Shown here in pieces: positions 54,175 to 63,750 of a DNA stretch of 64,000 bases. Under the pieces are notes generated by a model. It was not told the origin of the DNA. It saw only the letters and a program-made list of their open reading frames with translations, and did not search any database. A program made the translations under genes and the position numbers. The stretch is from Gymnodinialimonas ceratoperidinii (GTDB lineage Bacteria; Pseudomonadota; Alphaproteobacteria; Rhodobacterales; Rhodobacteraceae), in the NCBI RefSeq assembly GCF_019297855.1, contig NZ_CP079194.1:3521501-3585500 (forward strand), in the 5' to 3' direction. Every line of letters starts with the position of its first letter. The first letter of the stretch is position 1.

Positions 54175-54762
54175 TCAGTGCATCTTCGAGGCCATCGTCA
54201 CGAAGTAGCAGCGGTGCGCGACGCCGCCGATCTTCATCACCGGGCCGCCCGGTTCCATGTCGATGCCAAGGCGGCGGCCGAGACGGGGGATGCCGATGGG
54301 CAGGAGGCCGAGAAGGGTGGTGGCCCCCAACTCGCGGGCGGAACGGACCATGTGGCCCATCAGGGACATCTGCACTTCCCGGCGGATTTCCGTCTCGACC
54401 CCTTCGGCCACGAAGAGACGGTTTGCATCCCAGATATGGGGTGCGATGGGGGCGTCGTCATCCAGCAGGTTCGCCGGGATCGCATCGAGCAGACCGCGCT
54501 GCGCGTCGCGCACCATGTAGCTGTAGATGCCGCAAGACGCCGTCGTGGGGGTCAGGCGCACGCCGGCCAGCACGCGGCCGCCGTCATGGACACAGACCCA
54601 ACGGCTCTGGGCCGTGTCGTATTGATCGAATTCCATGTTGCCCTCTGAAGGGATTTCCCAGCCCATCTCTTCGATGAAGGTGCGGTGGCGCGCCTTGAGC
54701 ATGTTGGAGAAAAGCGGGCCGTGGGTGTGGAAGTTCTCGAAAGAGAGGGTCGTCATTTGCAT
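54175..54762 (-). CDS. luxI: LuxI-family acyl-homoserine lactone synthase
   Basis: 195 residues. The conserved N-terminal catalytic residues are in LKARHRTFIEEMGW (Arg and Trp) and MEFDQYDT (two Asp); the Arg of VLAGVRLTPT and the Glu/Arg of FVAEGVETEIRREVQM complete the signature. It makes an N-acyl-homoserine lactone signal from SAM and acyl-ACP; acyl length cannot be read by eye. The ATG at 54762 has CAGGAG upstream, with a second ATG two codons in. It lies 79 bases after luxR on the same strand. Confidence 0.93.
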   Translation of the reverse strand: MQMTTLSFENFHTHGPLFSNMLKARHRTFIEEMGWEIPSEGNMEFDQYDTAQSRWVCVHDGGRVLAGVRLTPTTASCGIYSYMVRDAQRGLLDAIPANLLDDDAPIAPHIWDANRLFVAEGVETEIRREVQMSLMGHMVRSARELGATTLLGLLPIGIPRLGRRLGIDMEPGGPVMKIGGVAHRCYFVTMASKMH

Positions 54763-54841
54763 AAAGGGCTCCTGTAAGGTGAGTCGTTAACGTGGACACA
54801 CCGCCAAGAAGGCCGTCATGCGGGCGCTGCGGCCCTTCCCC

Positions 54842-55453
54842 TCAAATCAATCCGTACTCCTTGGCTCTCTGGACCGCTTCTGCCGTCGTTCGAGCCATCA
54901 GTTTTTGACGTGCAGACGTCAGGCGCGCTTTGAAAGCGCTTTCGGATATACCGAGCTTCGCGGCAGCAGCGGCATGGCGGTCCCCCTCCGCGATGCATTT
55001 CAGCGCGTCGGCTTGCGCCTTGGACAGGCGGGCCGGCGGTTCGGACAGATCATGCATGCGGTGCACGATCCGGTAGACAAGCTCCATCTCTTCGTCCGTG
55101 AACTCCCGGTCCGAACGGCTGGCGCCGGCGATGGTGCGAGAAGACATCGGTCCGATGGATGCAATCATCCCGTACTTGAGGCCATATTCAGCGGATTCAT
55201 CCAGGATCCCGAAAGGGTCCGGCAGGCCGATCTGGCTCCAGCGTCGGGTTCCCGTATGGCTCAACCCCCAGGCAAGCGTCGGGTCCCTCAGACCGTAGAG
55301 TTTAGATGTGTAAACCTCCTGCCAGACATCGGGATACGTATTGACCATGATCAAGGGCGACACGTACCGGATATGCAGGCCCACGGCGAAACCTGCCGGT
55401 GCCGCCAACGATAGCTCGTGCAGCAACAAATCGAGAACCGGCGCTTTCGTCAT
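54842..55453 (-). CDS. luxR: LuxR-family quorum-sensing regulator
   Basis: 203 residues. An N-terminal autoinducer-binding domain (about 1-125) includes HIRYVSPLIMVNTYPDVWQEVY in part and DPTLAWGLSHTG. The C-terminal helix-turn-helix (about 140-203) reads LSKAQADALKCIAEGDRHAAAA in part, then LGISESAFKARLTSARQKL. The ATG at 55453 has GGTGGGG upstream; a TTG at 55507 would add 18 poorly conserved residues. The adjacent luxI suggests a cognate pair. A palindrome lies 11 bases before the ATG. Confidence 0.9.
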   Translation of the reverse strand: MTKAPVLDLLLHELSLAAPAGFAVGLHIRYVSPLIMVNTYPDVWQEVYTSKLYGLRDPTLAWGLSHTGTRRWSQIGLPDPFGILDESAEYGLKYGMIASIGPMSSRTIAGASRSDREFTDEEMELVYRIVHRMHDLSEPPARLSKAQADALKCIAEGDRHAAAAAKLGISESAFKARLTSARQKLMARTTAEAVQRAKEYGLI

Positions 55454-55463
55454 GGACCCCACC

Positions 55464-55481
55464 AAATAGACATGTCCATTT
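55464..55481. promoter_or_regulatory. lux-box-like palindrome upstream of luxR
   Basis: AAATAGACATGTCCATTT, an 18-base palindrome with one mismatched pair and core GACATGTC, between luxR and the small divergent gene at 55545. Its size and position suit a LuxR dimer; its sequence is not a classic lux box. Confidence 0.5.
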
Positions 55482-55544
55482 AGATAGGTTGCCCGAGAGA
55501 GGGTCAAGTTTGATTATCAACCGGTTAGCAAACAGGTGAGACCT

Positions 55545-55709
55545 ATGACCAAGGAGATCGATCCCGATCTTTTTGCGCGTCTCATGAGGCTTTCTTCCGA
55601 CACGCGCAAAGATTTGCTGGAATACCTGGGCCAATCGGCAATGGCCCCCATTGAAGCTGCGCGTGTTTCCGAGATGAGCTCGGGTGACAGGCCTCGGAGC
55701 CCGGAGTGA
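55545..55709 (+). CDS. Small protein (54 residues) divergent from luxR
   Basis: Short reading frame starting MTKEIDPDLFARLMRLSS and containing two candidate helices (DLFARLMRL and TRKDLLEYLGQSAM). It has a good AGGTGAG ribosome-binding site 5 bases before the ATG and faces away from luxR across a 91-base region with the palindrome. I do not recognise a family. The acidic, helical, soluble character suits a small interactor. Real-gene status rests on the start context and position only. Confidence 0.5.
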   Translation: MTKEIDPDLFARLMRLSSDTRKDLLEYLGQSAMAPIEAARVSEMSSGDRPRSPE

Positions 55710-55728
55710 TATCCGTAAAAGTTTAACT

Positions 55729-55760
55729 AAAAAGACCCTCCGCTGTGGCGCGAAGGGTCC
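55729..55760 (-). terminator. Rho-independent terminator of the alpha operon
   Basis: 10-bp stem GACCCTTCGC / GCGGAGGGTC (one G-U pair) with loop GCCACA, followed on the minus strand by TTTTTAG. It lies about 29 bases after the rplQ stop and should end the ribosomal-protein/rpoA transcript. Confidence 0.88.
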
Positions 55761-55788
55761 AATTCTTTGCCGAATTTTGAGGCAGGCC

Positions 55789-56205
55789 TTATTCGGCGTC
55801 TGCTTCGGCTTCGACGCGGGCACGGTCGGCGGCGCCTTTGGCGTTCACGTCGCGGTCCACGAATTCGATGATCGCCATCGGCGCCATGTCACCAAAGCGG
55901 AAACCCGCTTTCATGATGCGTACGTAGCCACCCTGACGCTCGGCGTAACGGGGTCCGAGAACCTCGAAGAGCTTGGCGACGTCCTTGTCCTGCTTCAGCT
56001 GCGATGCGGCCTGACGGCGGGCGTGCAGATCGCCGCGCTTGGCGAGGGTCACCAGCTTCTCGATGATCGGGCGCAGTTCCTTGGCCTTGGGCAGGGTCGT
56101 CTTGATCTGCTCATGTTCGATGAGCGAGCCGCACATGTTCGAGAACATCGCTTTACGGTGTTCGTGGGTCCGGTTCAGGCGGCGGTATCCGCGGGCGTGA
56201 CGCAT
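55789..56205 (-). CDS. rplQ: Ribosomal protein L17
   Basis: 138-residue large-subunit protein. It begins [20 protein letters not shown], has the conserved [19 protein letters not shown] segment, and ends in a short acidic Ala/Glu-rich tail ([11 protein letters not shown]). It is last in the alpha operon, 171 bases after rpoA, with the terminator just downstream. Confidence 0.98.
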   Translation of the reverse strand: MRHARGYRRLNRTHEHRKAMFSNMCGSLIEHEQIKTTLPKAKELRPIIEKLVTLAKRGDLHARRQAASQLKQDKDVAKLFEVLGPRYAERQGGYVRIMKAGFRFGDMAPMAIIEFVDRDVNAKGAADRARVEAEADAE

Positions 56206-56376
56206 GGTCTATCTCCAAAAATGTGCCCTCTACGGGCGTTTTTACTTTGTCTGGAACCCCGTGCGTGCGGGGCCCTCTCCTTGGGTCGAACCATGCGGAT
56301 GCGTGGTGGGACCGTGTATTCCCCGGCTCTCCCGGGCATTGCTGCGGGCGAAGGTTGGCCCTCGCCCGCAAATTCT

Positions 56377-57393
56377 TCAGAAGTTGTCTTCGTACTTCTT
56401 GGCCAGCTCTTCGATGTTGTCGGGCGGCCAGTCGACGATGTCCATGCCCAGGTGCAGGCCCATGCCCGACAGCACTTCCTTGATCTCGTTCAAGGATTTG
56501 CGGCCGAAGTTCGGGGTGCGGAGCATCTCGGCTTCGGTCTTCTGGATCAGGTCGCCGATGTAGACGATGTTGTCGTTCTTCAGGCAGTTGGCCGAACGCA
56601 CCGACAGTTCCAGCTCGTCCACCTTCTTCAGCAGAAGCGGGTTGAACTCGAGGTCGTCCTCGTCGTCCTGGCGGGTCGCGCTCTCCGGCTCATCGAAGTT
56701 CACGAAGATCGACAGCTGGTCCTGGATGATCCGAGCGGCATAGGCCACGGCATCGTCAGGGCTCAGCGAGCCATCGGTTTCCAGCTTCAGGGTCAGCTTG
56801 TCGTAGTCCAGCACCTGGCCCTCACGGGTGGGCTGCACGTCGTAGGAGACCTTCTTGACCGGCGAGTAGATCGCGTCGATCGGCATCAGGCCGATGGGCG
56901 CATCCTCGGGGCGGTTCTTGTCGGCAGCGACATAGCCCTTGCCGGTGTTGACCGTCAGCTCGATGTAGAGGTCGGCACCGTCGTCGAGGTGGCAGATCAC
57001 GTGGTCCTTGTTCAGAACCTCGATGCCCGCGCTCTCGGAGATGTCGCCAGCCGTCACGACCCGGGGGCCCTTGGCGGAGATGGAGACACGCTTGGGGCCT
57101 TCGGCATCCATGCGGATTGCCACGCCCTTGAGGTTCAGCACGATATCGGTCACGTCTTCACGGACGCCAGCCACGCTGGAGAACTCGTGCAGCACGCCAT
57201 CGATCTGAACGCTGGTGATCGCCGCGCCTTGCAGCGAGGACATCAGGACACGCCGCAGCGCGTTGCCGAGCGTCAGGCCGAAGCCACGCTCCAGCGGCTC
57301 GGCAACCACGGTCGCCTTGCGCGCAGGATCATTGCCCGGCTGGACAACCAGCTGCGTGGGCTTGATCAGCTCTTGCCAATTTTTATGGATCAT
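56377..57393 (-). CDS. rpoA: RNA polymerase alpha subunit
   Basis: 338 residues. The N-terminal assembly domain begins with [15 protein letters not shown] and includes [23 protein letters not shown]. The flexible linker (near 235-250) is Asp/Glu rich. The C-terminal DNA-binding domain has [22 protein letters not shown] and [19 protein letters not shown]. The start at 57393 is preferred over a TTG or ATG four codons upstream because the family starts with MIHKNW. Confidence 0.98.
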   Translation of the reverse strand: MIHKNWQELIKPTQLVVQPGNDPARKATVVAEPLERGFGLTLGNALRRVLMSSLQGAAITSVQIDGVLHEFSSVAGVREDVTDIVLNLKGVAIRMDAEGPKRVSISAKGPRVVTAGDISESAGIEVLNKDHVICHLDDGADLYIELTVNTGKGYVAADKNRPEDAPIGLMPIDAIYSPVKKVSYDVQPTREGQVLDYDKLTLKLETDGSLSPDDAVAYAARIIQDQLSIFVNFDEPESATRQDDEDDLEFNPLLLKKVDELELSVRSANCLKNDNIVYIGDLIQKTEAEMLRTPNFGRKSLNEIKEVLSGMGLHLGMDIVDWPPDNIEELAKKYEDNF

Positions 57394-57504
57394 ACGTCCC
57401 TCCATTCTTGTGTCGGGGGGATCCCGTCCCGGACACGCTCGAGGATCAAAATGACGTCACCCCACGCCATCGAGGATGACGCGGGGGGAAGTAGAGAAAT
57501 ATGC

Positions 57505-57894
57505 TTAGACGCGGCGGCGCTTGGGCGGACGGCAGCCGTTGTGCGCCATCGGGGTCACGTCACGAATGGACGAGATCTGGAAACCCAGGGCAGCCAAGGC
57601 GCGCAGCGCGCTTTCACGGCCGGAACCGGGACCCTGCACTTCGACTTCCAGCGTGCGAACGCCGTGGTCCTGTGCTTTCTTGCCCGCGTCTTCTGCAGCC
57701 ATCTGGGCAGCAAACGGCGTGGACTTGCGGGAGCCCTTGAAACCCATGGTGCCAGCGGACGACCATGCAATGGCGTTGCCCTGAACATCAGAGATAAGGA
57801 TTTTGGTGTTGTTGAACGAAGAGTTCACGTGAGCAACGCCAGCGGCGATGTTCTTGGAGACCTTCTTCTTTGCGGGGCGACGATCGCGAGCCAT
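57505..57894 (-). CDS. rpsK: Ribosomal protein S11
   Basis: 129-residue small-subunit protein: [27 protein letters not shown] in part, [17 protein letters not shown] and the C-terminal [13 protein letters not shown]. Ordinary length. It lies 15 bases after rpsM and 111 bases before rpoA; an imperfect hairpin (about 57454-57487) occupies that gap. Confidence 0.98.
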   Translation of the reverse strand: MARDRRPAKKKVSKNIAAGVAHVNSSFNNTKILISDVQGNAIAWSSAGTMGFKGSRKSTPFAAQMAAEDAGKKAQDHGVRTLEVEVQGPGSGRESALRALAALGFQISSIRDVTPMAHNGCRPPKRRRV

Positions 57895-57909
57895 GCTATC
57901 AGCCCTCCC

Positions 57910-58278
57910 TTATTTCTTCTTGCCGGCAATGGCCTTTGCGGGGCCTTTGCGCGTGCGAGCGTTGGTGTGGGTGCGCTGACCGCGAACGGGCAGGTTGCGA
58001 CGGTGGCGCAGGCCACGGTAGGAACCGAGGTCCATCAGACGCTTGATGTTCATCTGGGTCTCACGACGCAGGTCACCTTCGACGGCGTAGTTGGCGTCGA
58101 TGTGCTCGCGGATGGCGAGAACTTCGGCGTCGGTCAGCTCGTTCACGCGACGCGTGGGGTCGATGCCGACTGCTTCGCAGATCGCGGCAGCAGAGGTGTG
58201 GCCAATTCCGGTGACATAGGTCAGCGCGATCGGAACGCGCTTGGCGGTGGGGATGTTAACCCCGGCAATACGTGCCAT
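57910..58278 (-). CDS. rpsM: Ribosomal protein S13
   Basis: 122-residue small-subunit protein beginning [15 protein letters not shown]. It has [39 protein letters not shown] in part, and a Lys-rich tail. An in-frame ATG three codons upstream is less likely. 186 bases separate it from adk, a gap containing a hairpin. Confidence 0.98.
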   Translation of the reverse strand: MARIAGVNIPTAKRVPIALTYVTGIGHTSAAAICEAVGIDPTRRVNELTDAEVLAIREHIDANYAVEGDLRRETQMNIKRLMDLGSYRGLRHRRNLPVRGQRTHTNARTRKGPAKAIAGKKK

Positions 58279-58335
58279 GTGTGGCATATCCTTTTCGTTG
58301 CGAGCCCGTCATGCCAGGCCCTTTTTTCACAACGT

Positions 58336-58361
58336 AAGCCCGGGCTTTGTGCACCGGGCTT
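58336..58361. other. Hairpin between adk and rpsM
   Basis: AAGCCCGG / CCGGGCTT, 8-bp stem with a 10-base loop, in the 186-base gap. The minus strand has no T-run after it. It could be a processing site or attenuator setting adk apart from the alpha operon. Confidence 0.5.
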
Positions 58362-58464
58362 GCGAGGTAATATTTCGGGATCAAATGCGCATCTGATTCC
58401 CGTCAAGGTGCGGGATGTATGCCTCATTTGAGGAAAGGTCAATAGGCTGCGGGAACCCCGCGGC

Positions 58465-59106
58465 TCAGCTGTCCAGAACGTCCGCGATTCCCTTGGCGAC
58501 GAAGTCGATCTCGCCCAGTCCGGGGACCCACCGCAGCTGCTCCTTGGCGTGGTAGTAGCCAAGCAGGGGCGAGGTCTTCTTGTAGTATTCCATCAGGCGG
58601 GTCTTGAGGCTTTCCTCGTTGTCATCCGCGCGACGCTTGAAGTCGGACGCGCCGCAGTTGGCGCACTTGCCGTCGGCCGGGATCGGCTTGGTCTGGTCGT
58701 TGTAGACCTCGCCGCATTCGCCGCAGGTCGAGCGCGCGGTGATGCGGCTGACCAGTTCTTCGTCGTTCACCTCCATGGCGATCACGTGATCGAGCGTCTG
58801 GCCCACCTCTGCCAGGAGATCCGCCAGCGCATCTGCCTGTGCGAGGGTCCGGGGGAAGCCGTCGAAGATGAAGCCGGTGCCGCCCGATTCCAGTTTCTCG
58901 CGGATCAGGCCGATGACGATCTCGTCGGTGACCAATTCGCCCTTGGCCATCACTTCCGCCACGCGGTTGCCCATTTCGGTGCCGCTGTCTTTTGCATCGC
59001 GCAGCATGTCTCCGGTGGAGAGCTGCACCATGCCACGTTCCTCCACGAGGATGCGAGCTTGGGTTCCCTTGCCCGCACCCGGCGGTCCTAGCAGAATAAT
59101 GTTCAT
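58465..59106 (-). CDS. adk: Adenylate kinase
   Basis: 213-residue enzyme interconverting ATP + AMP and 2 ADP. P-loop [10 protein letters not shown] is at 7-16 and the AMP-binding region [13 protein letters not shown] follows. The LID domain is the long zinc-type with four Cys ([11 protein letters not shown], then GKCANCGA), uncommon in Gram-negatives but usual in this group of alphaproteobacteria. The start overlaps the secY stop (ATGA). Confidence 0.97.
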   Translation of the reverse strand: MNIILLGPPGAGKGTQARILVEERGMVQLSTGDMLRDAKDSGTEMGNRVAEVMAKGELVTDEIVIGLIREKLESGGTGFIFDGFPRTLAQADALADLLAEVGQTLDHVIAMEVNDEELVSRITARSTCGECGEVYNDQTKPIPADGKCANCGASDFKRRADDNEESLKTRLMEYYKKTSPLLGYYHAKEQLRWVPGLGEIDFVAKGIADVLDS

Positions 59107-60470
59107 CGACGCGCTGGTCCTTTACGAGGTTTCTTCGCCCCACCCTTGCGACCCCGCAATTGGGATTTCTCCAGCAGGCCTTCATATTGGTGAGCCAGCA
59201 GATGAGACTGGATTTGCTGGACCGTGTCCATACCCACCGACACAATGATCAGGATCGAGGTACCGCCGAAGTAGGCGGTGATCGAAAGGTTGGTCCGCAC
59301 CAATTCGGGCAACATGCACACAAGCGCAAGATAGCCGGCACCCAGAACGAGGATACGCTTCACCACGTACTCGAGGTATTCCGCCGTCCGTGCGCCGGGG
59401 CGAATGCCCGGAATAAACCCGTTCTGGTTCTTCAGGTTGTCGGCCACGTCCTCGGTCTTGAAGGACACGTTGAGGGTGTAGAAATACGTGAAGAAGACGA
59501 TCATCGCGCCGAAGAACAGCAGGTAGAGCGGTTGGCCGGGACCGAAGTTCGCGAGGATCCAGCCGAGCACCGGGCCGGTGCCTTCGGTACCGCCGAAAGT
59601 GGTCAGCGTGGTGGGCAACAGCAGCAGCGACGAGGCGAAGATCGCCGGGATCACGCCTGCCGGGTTCACCTTGATCGGGAGGTGGCTGGAGCCGCCATCA
59701 TAGACCTTCATCCCCACCTGGCGGCGCGGATACTGGATGTGGATCTTGCGCAGTGACCTCTCCATGAACACCACGAAGATCAGTGTCGCGATCAGCATCG
59801 CGATCACCCCGATCGTCGTCGCCGCGGAGAGCGAGCTCCGCCCGGCTTCGAAGAACTGCGCCAAAGCGGCGGGGATCTCGGCCACGATGCCGACGAAAAT
59901 GATGAGAGAGATACCGTTGCCGATGCCGCGGTTGGTGATCTGCTCACCCAACCACATCAGGAACATGGTGCCGCCGACCAGCGTGATCACGCAGCCTGCG
60001 CGGAAGAACCAGCCCGGATCCGTGGCGAGACCGCCGGATTCCATGCTGACCGCAAGGCCGTAGGCCTGTGCCGTGGCCAGGGCGACCGTACCGTAGCGGG
60101 TGTATTGGTTCAGCTTCTTGCGGCCCGCCTCGCCCTCTTTCTTCATCTGTTCCATCGCCGGCACCATGGCCGACATGAGCTGCACGATGATCGAGGCCGA
60201 GATGTAGGGCATGATGCCGAGCGCGAAGATACCCATCCGCGACAGCGCGCCGCCGGTGAACATGTTCAGAACGCCACCCAGACCGGCCGCAGCCGTATCG
60301 AAGAACGCGCGAAGCTGGACCGGGTCGATGCCCGGAACCGGGATGTAGGTGCCGATCCGGTAGATGATCAGGAGACCCAGAGTGAACCAGATGCGCTGAC
60401 GAAGTTCGGTCGCTTTACCGAACGCGCTCCAGCTCATGTTGGCGGCCATTTGCTCCGCTGCTGATGACAT
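59103..60470 (-). CDS. secY: Protein translocase subunit SecY
   Basis: 455-residue ten-helix channel of the Sec translocase. The conserved plug and first loop are in [22 protein letters not shown] (in part). [12 protein letters not shown], the cytoplasmic [13 protein letters not shown] loop, and [23 protein letters not shown] in part are standard. The basic tail [16 protein letters not shown] is typical. Followed at once by adk; 137 bases after rplO. Confidence 0.98.
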   Translation of the reverse strand: MSSAAEQMAANMSWSAFGKATELRQRIWFTLGLLIIYRIGTYIPVPGIDPVQLRAFFDTAAAGLGGVLNMFTGGALSRMGIFALGIMPYISASIIVQLMSAMVPAMEQMKKEGEAGRKKLNQYTRYGTVALATAQAYGLAVSMESGGLATDPGWFFRAGCVITLVGGTMFLMWLGEQITNRGIGNGISLIIFVGIVAEIPAALAQFFEAGRSSLSAATTIGVIAMLIATLIFVVFMERSLRKIHIQYPRRQVGMKVYDGGSSHLPIKVNPAGVIPAIFASSLLLLPTTLTTFGGTEGTGPVLGWILANFGPGQPLYLLFFGAMIVFFTYFYTLNVSFKTEDVADNLKNQNGFIPGIRPGARTAEYLEYVVKRILVLGAGYLALVCMLPELVRTNLSITAYFGGTSILIIVSVGMDTVQQIQSHLLAHQYEGLLEKSQLRGRKGGAKKPRKGPARR

Positions 60471-60607
60471 GCTGTTCCACCCAATATACGCAAAGCCGCC
60501 GGAACCCGATGAAGGGCCCGAGCGGCGCGAGAAAAACCTTCAGAGAAGATGTAGGCGGAGAGCTCTCCGCCCACAACCGTTACGCGGGCCAAAAGACCCG
60601 TGATGGG

Positions 60608-61081
60608 TTACTCGGCCGCAGCGGGCGCGGCGACGTTGAGCGCGCCACCGGCGGCTGCAACGGCATCGATCGCTGCCTTGGAAGCACCCGTGACGGTGAT
60701 GTTCAGCTTGCCGGACACGTCGCCCTTGGCAAGGATGCGAACGCCATCGAGCTTGCGGCGGACCAGACCGGAAGCAACCAGTGCGTCCTCGGTGATGTCC
60801 GCTTTGCCGTCGAGCTTGCCCGCGTCGATGAACTTCTGGATCAGGCCCAGGTTGACGACGGCGTACTTCTTGCGGTTCGGCTTGCTGAAGCCGCGCTTGG
60901 GAAGACGCTGGTAGAGCGGCATCTGGCCACCCTCGTAGGCGTTGATCGCCACACCGGAACGGGATTTCTGACCCTTGATACCGCGGCCACCCATCTTACC
61001 GGTGCCGGAACCGGGACCACGACCGACGCGCTTGCGCTTCTTCGTGGCACCTTCGTTATCACTGAGTTCATGAAGTTTCAT
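60608..61081 (-). CDS. rplO: Ribosomal protein L15
   Basis: 157-residue large-subunit protein. The N-terminal Gly/Lys-rich stretch is [25 protein letters not shown] (in part). The globular part has [16 protein letters not shown] and ends in an Ala-rich tail. It is separated from rpmD by an inserted gene and its flanks (see 61260). Confidence 0.98.
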   Translation of the reverse strand: MKLHELSDNEGATKKRKRVGRGPGSGTGKMGGRGIKGQKSRSGVAINAYEGGQMPLYQRLPKRGFSKPNRKKYAVVNLGLIQKFIDAGKLDGKADITEDALVASGLVRRKLDGVRILAKGDVSGKLNITVTGASKAAIDAVAAAGGALNVAAPAAAE

Positions 61082-61153
61082 GTCGCTTCTCCTCTGCCGG
61101 ATGCGGCCCCCAGCGACGGGAGCGGCCGACCACGGCGTTTGCTAAAGATATGC

Positions 61154-61168
61154 AGCCCGGATCGGGCT
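61154..61168 (-). terminator. Hairpin between the inserted gene and rplO
   Basis: AGCCCG-gat-CGGGCT, 6-bp stem, followed on the minus strand by GCATATCTTTAG, a weak T-rich stretch. Possible partial terminator after the inserted gene; rplO would then need read-through or its own promoter. Confidence 0.4.
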
Positions 61169-61259
61169 ACCGGGGGCGTATAAGCGTGAGTCCCTGCGCG
61201 CGCAACATCTTTTGCTGTCGCAGGTAGGGCGAGGCACCTCACGCCCGGCGCACAACGGC

Positions 61260-61754
61260 TCAGCGGCGCGCGCTCATCCCGTGCTGCTGCGCCTGCTCGG
61301 CGGGGATGGCCCGTTCGCGCGGCGTGGCTGGCGCGAACCTTTCGGAAGCCTGCATCTCCGCGATGGTGTCGTAGGGGAGCCCGGCATGGGCCAGAGCCTC
61401 GGACTCGTCGGTGAAGGCATAAACCTCGATCCCCTCTGCCAATTCCGCAAGGGTCTCGTACATTCGGGCCAATCCGAAGATGACGTCATTGGGCGCGTAG
61501 ATGACGGTATGGGTTTTGACCTGCACTCCCGGCGCCTGATTATTCACCTCGCGCAGCAAGGATTGCATCAGGCGAAAGTTCACATCGAGATCATCGACCT
61601 CGGAAAGATCAACGAATTCAGCCCGACCCGGCACGTAATGCACGTCGTTACGATACGCATCGAATACCTCGAGGATTTGCTCGAAGGTGACAACGCCACT
61701 CCACTGGGCGAATAGGAAATTCCGCTCCAGGCAGGTTGAAAATTTAATGGGCAA
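61260..61754 (-). CDS. Uncharacterised gene inserted in the spc operon
   Basis: 164-residue soluble protein beginning PIKFSTCLERNFLFAQWSG after a TTG at 61754, the only start upstream of the conserved-looking region. It resembles the small STAS/SpoIIAA-like fold by pattern (RAEFVDLSEVDDLDVNF, then IYAPNDVIFGLARMYETLAE), but I cannot name a family with confidence. It lies between rpmD and rplO, where alphaproteobacteria normally have no gene. A strong terminator precedes it and a weak hairpin follows. AGGGAT is a possible ribosome-binding site. Confidence 0.75.
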   Translation of the reverse strand: MPIKFSTCLERNFLFAQWSGVVTFEQILEVFDAYRNDVHYVPGRAEFVDLSEVDDLDVNFRLMQSLLREVNNQAPGVQVKTHTVIYAPNDVIFGLARMYETLAELAEGIEVYAFTDESEALAHAGLPYDTIAEMQASERFAPATPRERAIPAEQAQQHGMSARR

Positions 61755-61806
61755 TTTGCGGATCCCTATACCGATTCGCAGCGTAACAGATAAACAGACT
61801 GTCAGT

Positions 61807-61818
61807 TATACCGGTATA
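61807..61818. promoter_or_regulatory. Palindrome upstream of the inserted gene
   Basis: TATACCGGTATA, a perfect 12-base palindrome, 53 bases upstream of the inserted gene. A half copy, TATACCGATT, lies at about 61768. Probable operator and promoter region for that gene. Confidence 0.45.
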
Positions 61819-61845
61819 CAGGAGTCTGGGAATAGGCTTACTGAA

Positions 61846-61882
61846 TAAAAAAGACCCCGACCAAACGGCCGGAGTCTTTCGA
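61846..61882 (-). terminator. Rho-independent terminator after rpmD
   Basis: Minus-strand stem AGACTCCG / CGGGGTCT (one G-U pair) followed by TTTTTTATT. It lies about 45 bases after the rpmD stop and should end or attenuate the spc transcript before rplO. Confidence 0.85.
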
Positions 61883-61926
61883 GTATCTTAAATGTGACAC
61901 CATTAGGTAGTGTCAGAGCAATGGCC

Positions 61927-62115
61927 TCAGCCGCGCTCTTCGATGATTTCCACCAGATGCGGGATCTTGTTGACCATGCCGCGGACCGAAGGCGTATCCT
62001 CCAGCTCACGGGTCTTGTGCATCTTGTTCAGGCCCAGGCCGATCAGCGTCTTGCGCTGAACTTCGGGGCGACGGATCGGCGAGCCGATCTGCTTTACGAC
62101 AATCGTCTTAGCCAT
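61927..62115 (-). CDS. rpmD: Ribosomal protein L30
   Basis: 62-residue large-subunit protein: [30 protein letters not shown] in part, then [13 protein letters not shown]. Typical length. Starts 3 bases after rpsE and is followed by the terminator at 61846. Confidence 0.97.
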   Translation of the reverse strand: MAKTIVVKQIGSPIRRPEVQRKTLIGLGLNKMHKTRELEDTPSVRGMVNKIPHLVEIIEERG

Positions 62116-62118
62116 GGT

Positions 62119-62712
62119 TTAGGCCTCCTCGGAAACGGGCGCTTGCTCGCCGTCGATCTGCGGCGCGTCATCGCGCTTGGGCAGGATGTCGGCAACCTTC
62201 TTGCCACGACGCGACGCGACCTGGCGGGGGCTGGACTCGTTGCGCAGGCCGTCGAGCGTGGCACGGATCATGTTGTAGGGGTTCTGCGAACCCGTGGACT
62301 TGGAAACCACGTCCTTGACGCCGAGCATCTCGAACACGGCACGCATCGGACCACCGGCGATGATGCCGGTACCTTCCGGAGCGGTGCGCATGGTCACCTT
62401 GCCTGCGCCGTGGTGGCCCAGAACGTCGTGGTGCAACGTGCGGCCCTCTTTCAGCGGCACACGGATGAGCTGACGCTTGGCCTGCTCGGTCGCCTTGCGG
62501 ATCGCCTCGGGGACCTCTTTGGCCTTGCCCTTGCCGAAGCCGACACGGCCACGCTGGTCACCGACAACCACGAGGGCTGCGAAACCGAAGCGCTTACCGC
62601 CCTTGACGGTCTTGGACACGCGGTTGATCGCGACCAGGCGGTCAGCGAATTCTGGTGTTTCTTCTTCGCGGTTGCGGCCTCGGCCACGCCCCCGGTTCTC
62701 ACGTTCTGCCAT
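62119..62712 (-). CDS. rpsE: Ribosomal protein S5
   Basis: 197-residue small-subunit protein. The double-stranded-RNA-like domain begins [22 protein letters not shown] in part. The C-terminal domain has [22 protein letters not shown]. An Arg/Gly/Glu-rich N-terminal extension ([15 protein letters not shown]) and an acidic tail are usual for the group. Confidence 0.98.
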   Translation of the reverse strand: MAERENRGRGRGRNREEETPEFADRLVAINRVSKTVKGGKRFGFAALVVVGDQRGRVGFGKGKAKEVPEAIRKATEQAKRQLIRVPLKEGRTLHHDVLGHHGAGKVTMRTAPEGTGIIAGGPMRAVFEMLGVKDVVSKSTGSQNPYNMIRATLDGLRNESSPRQVASRRGKKVADILPKRDDAPQIDGEQAPVSEEA

Positions 62713-62833
62713 GTGGCAATTCCTTGTATTCGATGACGCTCAGCCGCGTCGGTTGTCTCGATCCTGGTGAGCCGGGCATCGCTGCCCTGCCCCCGGATCA
62801 TCGAGGGCGCCCCATCGGAGCGCCCTTCAAGTC

Positions 62834-63193
62834 TTAGAACTTCAAGCCACCTTCACGCGCGGCGTCGGCCAAGGCCTTCACACGCCCGTGGAACAGGAAG
62901 CCGCCACGGTCGAAGTAGCATTCTTCGACGCCGGCCTTCTTCGCCCGCTCGGCAATCGCTTCGCCGACCTTGGCCGAAGCCTCGACGTTGTTCTTGCCGA
63001 CCACACCGAGCGACGGCTCGAGCGAGGAGGCCGAAGCCAGGGTCACGCCGTTGAGATCGTCGATCAGTTGGACAGAGATGTTCTTGTTCGAACGGTGAAC
63101 CGACAGACGCGGACGTCCGTTGGCCATTTTCCGCATTTTGTTCCGGTTGCGCAGGCGGCGCTTCTGGAACAGCTCTCGTTTGCTTAGTGCCAT
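62834..63193 (-). CDS. rplR: Ribosomal protein L18
   Basis: 119-residue 5S-rRNA-binding protein. It contains [33 protein letters not shown] in part and the C-terminal [23 protein letters not shown]. 121 bases separate it from rpsE, a gap with no gene. It starts 11 bases after rplF ends. Confidence 0.98.
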   Translation of the reverse strand: MALSKRELFQKRRLRNRNKMRKMANGRPRLSVHRSNKNISVQLIDDLNGVTLASASSLEPSLGVVGKNNVEASAKVGEAIAERAKKAGVEECYFDRGGFLFHGRVKALADAAREGGLKF

Positions 63194-63204
63194 TGTGCCA
63201 GCCC

Positions 63205-63738
63205 TTACTTCTTCTTGCCTTCCTTACGGAAGATATATTCGCCCTTGTAGCGAATGCCCTTGCCCTTATAGGGCTCCGGCGCGCGCCATTCGCGAATGTT
63301 TGCTGCGACCTGACCAACAAGCTGCTGGTCGCTACCCTCGATCACGACTTCGGTGTTCTTGGGGCAGTTCACGGTGACGCCCTCCGGAACTTCGAAGTCG
63401 ACGTCGTGGGAATAACCGAGCGACAGCTTCAGGGTGTTGCCCTGCATCTGCGCGCGATAACCCACACCCTGGATCTCAAGCTCTTTCTTGAAACCCTCGG
63501 TGACGCCGGTCACGAGATTCTGCACCATCGTGCGGGACATGCCCCACTGCTGACGGGCGCGCTTGGACTTGCCACGCGGCTCGACAGAGATGGCGTTGTC
63601 CGCGACACTCAGCGAGACGTCGTCGGTTGCCTTGAAAGTGCGGGTCCCCTTGGGGCCCTTCACTTCGATGGTCTGACCTGACACGGAAGCTTCGACGCCC
63701 CCGGGCAGCTCGACCGGTTTTTTACCAATACGAGACAT
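63205..63738 (-). CDS. rplF: Ribosomal protein L6
   Basis: 177-residue large-subunit protein with the duplicated L6 domain: [18 protein letters not shown] and the second half [18 protein letters not shown]... (interrupted). The C-terminal signature [19 protein letters not shown] is complete. Starts 12 bases after the rpsH stop. Confidence 0.98.
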   Translation of the reverse strand: MSRIGKKPVELPGGVEASVSGQTIEVKGPKGTRTFKATDDVSLSVADNAISVEPRGKSKRARQQWGMSRTMVQNLVTGVTEGFKKELEIQGVGYRAQMQGNTLKLSLGYSHDVDFEVPEGVTVNCPKNTEVVIEGSDQQLVGQVAANIREWRAPEPYKGKGIRYKGEYIFRKEGKKK

Positions 63739-63750
63739 TGCCAGATCTCC

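Noticed and set aside
54763..54841. Lux box upstream of luxI
   Set aside because: The 79-base gap contains CGTTAACG and a CAGGAG ribosome-binding site but no palindrome of 18-20 bases; the only candidate is upstream of luxR.
57454..57487. Hairpin between rpsK and rpoA as terminator
   Set aside because: The stem has two mismatches and no T-run on the coding strand, and rpoA must be read through from rpsK.
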